NCBI RefSeq assembly: GCF_016648105.1
Contig: NZ_JACVVE010000007.1
Span: 1 to 64,000 of the forward strand
DNA from: Pseudomonas sp. S31
GTDB taxonomy: Bacteria; Pseudomonadota; Gammaproteobacteria; Pseudomonadales; Pseudomonadaceae
Direction of reading: 5' to 3'
Length of the DNA: 64,000 nt
Part shown: positions 61,028-64,000 of the stretch, piece by piece
How positions within the stretch are numbered: the stretch's first letter is position 1
Layout: the number at the start of each line of letters is the position of its first letter
Notes under the pieces: generated by a model
The model's input: only the letters and a program-made list of their open reading frames with translations
Told to the model about the DNA's origin: nothing
Databases searched by the model: none
Position numbers and translations under genes: made by a program

Positions 61028-61093
61028 GCCGGCGAGGATAGCACCCGGCGCGTGGGTTATGCTTCTGCCCTGAACCGTGTAATGGAAGAGCTT

Positions 61094-62473
61094 GTGACTG
61101 CACCCACTTCACTGGATAAACGTTGGCTCACCGAAGCGGTGCGCCTACGCGAGGAACACGCCGGCCCCCTGGAAGACCAGGAAGCCAACCGCCACGCCCG
61201 CCAGCAGGGCGGCGACCTGGCCTCGCGCATCGAAACCCGGGCACTGTTCCTGGCCGAGCGCGACGGTATGGGCGCGGCCCTGCGCCGCTGGAAGCAGGGC
61301 GCGCGCCTGGCATTGCTGGCCCTGGCGCTGCTCGCCGTGCTCAGTGGCGCCGGGTTGGCCTTCGCCGCCCTGGGCGATGGCCAACGGCCGGTCAACGTGT
61401 TCTGGGCCCTGGGCAGCCTGCTGGGGCTGAACCTGCTGATGCTGCTGGGCTGGGCCCTGGGTCTCGCGCTCAGCGGCGAGCATGGCGCCAGCCTCGGGCG
61501 CCTGTGGCTGTGGCTGAGCGAACGCTTTGCCCGCGACGCCAAGGCCGCTCACCTGGCCCCCGCGCTGCTGGTGCTGCTGCAGCGCCAGCGCCTCAACCGC
61601 TGGCTGCTGGGCGTGCTGGTACATGGCCTGTGGCTGCTGGCGATGCTGGCGGCATTGGCCATGCTCCTGGCCTTGCTGGCCACGCGGCGCTATGGCTTCG
61701 TCTGGGAAACCACTTTGTTGGCGGATGAACCGTTCATCCACCTGACCCAGGCCCTGGGCGCCCTGCCCGCGTTGCTGGGCTTCGCCGTGCCGGACGAAAC
61801 CATGATCCGCACCAGCGGCGCGGCCTTGCCTGCCTTGGACAGCGCCCGCCAGGCCTGGGCCAGCTGGCTGCTCGGCGTGGTCCTGGTGTACGGTCTGCTG
61901 CCACGCCTGCTGCTGGCCGGCCTGTGCCTGTGGCGCTGGCGCCAAGGCCGCGAACGCCTGACCCTGGACCTGAGCCTGCCGGGCTATGCGCAGTTGCGCG
62001 AGGCACTGATGCCACGCAGCGAACGTATCGGCGTACAGGACGTCGCCCCCGACAGCCTGCCGCAGTTCCAGGCCGGCCAACTGGAAAGCGGCAGCAGTGG
62101 CGCCCTGCTGGTCGGCCTGGAATTGGACGACCAGCGCCCCTGGCCCCCCAGGCTGCCGAAGACGGTGACCGACGCCGGCGTACTCGATAGCCGCGAGTCG
62201 CGCAACCGCCTGCTCGAACAGCTCAGCCGTTTTCCGCCGGCACGTCTGGCCATCGCCTGCGACCCTCGCCGCTCGCCCGACCGCGGCAGCCTGGCGCTGC
62301 TCGCTGAGCTGGCCCGCTACGCTGGCGCCACGCGCATCTGGTTGCTCCAGGCCGAGCCCGGCCAGGCCCTCGACGCGCAACGCCTGGGCGACTGGCATGA
62401 AGCCCTCGACCGCCTCGGCCTGCCCCAAGCCGACACCTCGCCCCTGACCTGGCTGGAGCATGGCCATGACTGA
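61094..62473 (+). CDS. DUF2868 membrane protein
   Basis: A 459-residue inner-membrane protein of unknown function. The cytoplasmic N-terminus (LDKRWLTEAVRLREEHAGPLED) is family-typical. About five helices follow (ALLALALLAVLSGAGLAFAAL, LGSLLGLNLLMLLGWALG, LWLLAMLAALAMLLALLA, LLGVVLVYGLLPRLLLAGLCL). The C-terminal part is soluble. I chose GTG 61094 because GGAAGAG lies five bases upstream; ATG 61082 is in frame but has no ribosome site. Its stop overlaps the next gene by eight bases. Confidence 0.85.
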   Translation: MTAPTSLDKRWLTEAVRLREEHAGPLEDQEANRHARQQGGDLASRIETRALFLAERDGMGAALRRWKQGARLALLALALLAVLSGAGLAFAALGDGQRPVNVFWALGSLLGLNLLMLLGWALGLALSGEHGASLGRLWLWLSERFARDAKAAHLAPALLVLLQRQRLNRWLLGVLVHGLWLLAMLAALAMLLALLATRRYGFVWETTLLADEPFIHLTQALGALPALLGFAVPDETMIRTSGAALPALDSARQAWASWLLGVVLVYGLLPRLLLAGLCLWRWRQGRERLTLDLSLPGYAQLREALMPRSERIGVQDVAPDSLPQFQAGQLESGSSGALLVGLELDDQRPWPPRLPKTVTDAGVLDSRESRNRLLEQLSRFPPARLAIACDPRRSPDRGSLALLAELARYAGATRIWLLQAEPGQALDAQRLGDWHEALDRLGLPQADTSPLTWLEHGHD

Positions 62474-63830
62474 GCCGCTGAAACTGGCCGTGGTCGGCCA
62501 CACCAACGTCGGCAAGACCTCGCTATTACGCACCCTGACCCGCGACACCGGTTTTGGCGAGGTTTCTCACCGGCCCAGCACCACCCGCCACGTCGAAGGC
62601 GCGCGGTTGTCGGTGGACGATGAGCCGCTGCTCGAACTCTACGACACCCCAGGCCTGGAAGACGCCATCGCCCTGCTCGACTACCTCGAGCGCCTCGAGC
62701 GCCCCGGCGAACGTCTGGACGGGCCGGCACGCCTCGCGCGCTTCCTGCAGGGCAGCGAGGCCCGCCAGCGCTTCGAACAGGAAGCCAAGGTACTGCGCCA
62801 ATTGCTGGCCAGCGATGCCGGCCTGTATGTGATCGATGTCCGCGAACCAGTACTGGCCAAGTACCGAGACGAACTGGAAGTGCTGGCCAGTTGCGGCAAG
62901 CCGCTGTTGCCGGTGCTCAACTTCGTCGCCAGCAGCCAGCATCGAGAACCCGAATGGCGTGAAGCCCTTGCCCGGCTTGGGCTTCACGCGCTGGTGCGAT
63001 TCGACAGCGTAGCCCCTCCAGAGGATGGTGAACGGCGCCTGTACGAGAGCCTGGCACTGCTGCTGGAGGATGCCCGCCCGGCCCTGCAACGTTTGATCGA
63101 CGACCAGCAGGCCCAGCGCCTGACGCGCCAGCAGAGTGGCAAGCGGCTGATCGCCGAACTGTTGCTCGACTGCGCCGCCTGCCGGCGCAGCGTAGAAACC
63201 GAGCCAACGGCTGAAGCCCGGGCGATCGAGGCCTTGCGCCAGGATGTGCGGCAACGCGAGCAGCGTTGCGTCGAGGCACTGCTCAAGCTGTACGCCTTCC
63301 GCCGCGAGGACGCTGATGCCGGTGACTTGCCGTTGCTGGATGGGCGCTGGGGCGATGACCTGTTCAATCCCGAAACGCTGAAGCTGCTTGGCGTGCGCCT
63401 GGGCAGCGGGGTGGCGGCCGGGGCTGCTGCCGGTGCCGGCGTCGACCTGCTGGTTGGCGGCCTGACGCTCGGTGCAGCGGCACTGGCGGGAGCGATTGCC
63501 GGTGGTGCGCTGCAGACGGCGCGCAACTATGGGTCGCGACTGATGGGCAAGCTGAAGGGGCAGCGGGAGCTGACCGTGGATGATACCGTCCTGCGCCTGC
63601 TGGCCTTGCGCCAACAGCAATTGATGGCTGCTCTGGATCGCCGTGGACATGCGGCCCAGGACAGCATTCGCCTGCCTGCGTTGGAGGAAAAAGCCTGGCG
63701 TGAAGGCAAGCTGCCCGAAGCCCTGGGCAAGGCCCGGGCGCACCCGCAGTGGTCGACGCTCAATCCTGGGGCCAAGGTGAACCAAGCCGAGCGGCAAGAG
63801 CAGTTGGAAGCGCTGGTAACACAGATTTGA
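62466..63830 (+). CDS. DUF3482 GTPase
   Basis: A 454-residue Era/YfjP-like GTPase. G1 is GHTNVGKTS (11-19), G2 Thr lies in STTRHVEG (39-46), G3 is DTPG (60-63). The place where NKxD should be reads LPVLNFVASS, so base specificity by the canonical G4 is absent. The C-terminal DUF3482 region has a Gly/Ala-rich membrane-active stretch (LGSGVAAGAAAGAGVDLLVGG). ATG 62466 has GGAG seven bases upstream, whereas ATG 62460 is too close. It is coupled to the DUF2868 gene, its constant partner; probably a membrane remodelling or stress pair. Function not established. Confidence 0.85.
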   Translation: MTEPLKLAVVGHTNVGKTSLLRTLTRDTGFGEVSHRPSTTRHVEGARLSVDDEPLLELYDTPGLEDAIALLDYLERLERPGERLDGPARLARFLQGSEARQRFEQEAKVLRQLLASDAGLYVIDVREPVLAKYRDELEVLASCGKPLLPVLNFVASSQHREPEWREALARLGLHALVRFDSVAPPEDGERRLYESLALLLEDARPALQRLIDDQQAQRLTRQQSGKRLIAELLLDCAACRRSVETEPTAEARAIEALRQDVRQREQRCVEALLKLYAFRREDADAGDLPLLDGRWGDDLFNPETLKLLGVRLGSGVAAGAAAGAGVDLLVGGLTLGAAALAGAIAGGALQTARNYGSRLMGKLKGQRELTVDDTVLRLLALRQQQLMAALDRRGHAAQDSIRLPALEEKAWREGKLPEALGKARAHPQWSTLNPGAKVNQAERQEQLEALVTQI

Positions 63831-63869
63831 GCCCCAGCCCGCCCCCGTGTAGGACGTGCGTTGCCAGGA

Positions 63870-64000
63870 TTACTGCTGCGCCACTTTCTCCGACTTGCCG
63901 TCATAGCGCTTGCGCCATTCGGCCAGAATCTGGTCGCGGTTTTTCGAGGCCCAGGCGAAGTCGTTCTTGATCAGGCGTTGCTCATAGTCGGCCGGCAGCT
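63870..64000 (-). CDS. ABC transporter substrate-binding protein, C-terminus only
   Basis: The last 42 codons of a minus-strand gene cut by the window end. The visible tail reads LPADYEQRLIKNDFAWASKN, then RDQILAEWRKRYDG and SEKVAQQ. A closing helix with W-x-x-(R/K)-x-x-L-x-x-W of this kind is typical of type 1/2 periplasmic binding proteins for iron or 2-aminoethylphosphonate. The ligand cannot be decided from this fragment. Confidence 0.55.
   Translation of the reverse strand, partial: LPADYEQRLIKNDFAWASKNRDQILAEWRKRYDGKSEKVAQQ

Overview
This GC-rich, densely coding chromosomal window looks like core genome of the Pseudomonas putida group. I base that on protein sequence, on the gene order hemE-gltD-gltB-damX-aroB-aroK-pilQ/OP/N/M divergent from ponA (the order known from Pseudomonas), and on paired REP palindromes of the P. 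putida type (arms containing GTAGGAGCGG). No rRNA, tRNA, CRISPR array, prophage, insertion sequence or secretion island was seen. I found no large novel system; the unusual material is small-scale.

Left part (1-21.5 kb): a 5'-truncated MFS exporter, a periplasmic OB-fold protein, then a long minus-strand series: hemE (heme), gltD/gltB (glutamate synthase), damX (division, SPOR), aroB/aroK (shikimate pathway) and a compact type IV pilus alignment/secretin operon pilM-pilN-pilOP-pilQ, in which PilO and PilP are one fused protein. ponA (PBP1A) diverges from it. maeB, a secreted thermonuclease-like protein and rpmE follow.

Middle (21.7-43.4 kb): priA, argS and an FtsN-like SPOR protein; a TM2 membrane protein; a NlpC/P60 hydrolase; pilT without pilU; yggS-proC-yggT-metX-metW-DUF4426-rdgB-hemW-DUF3392, a tightly packed plus-strand run; a roughly 600-base, less GC-rich gap holding a probable 36-residue small-protein gene with its own terminator and a spaced 22-bp repeat; trmB, thiG/thiS and DUF423; mtgA; then rpoH-ftsX-ftsE-ftsY, with an extracytoplasmic-stress type promoter in front of rpoH.

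Right part (43.6-64 kb): two M16 peptidase-fold proteins with rsmD; a YheT-type hydrolase; a sulfurtransferase; a TetR regulator divergent from a coniferyl-aldehyde-type dehydrogenase; coaD and ferredoxin; mutM and an HDOD protein; rlmI; ilvD with a possible overlapping leader ORF; a secreted phosphorylcholine phosphatase whose catalytic residues match the characterised enzyme position for position; a TcyP-type cystine symporter; folA; the DUF2868/DUF3482 membrane-protein/GTPase pair; and the 3' end of a solute-binding protein gene.

The observations most worth checking are the pilOP-pilQ junction (83-nt overlap next to a C5 tract where one more base would restore an ATGA junction), the PilO-PilP fusion without a lipobox, the small-protein locus at 35.5-36.0 kb, a perfect 14-bp palindrome upstream of hemE, the rpmE terminator lying inside the next gene's signal-peptide region, and unusually long REP inverted repeats.
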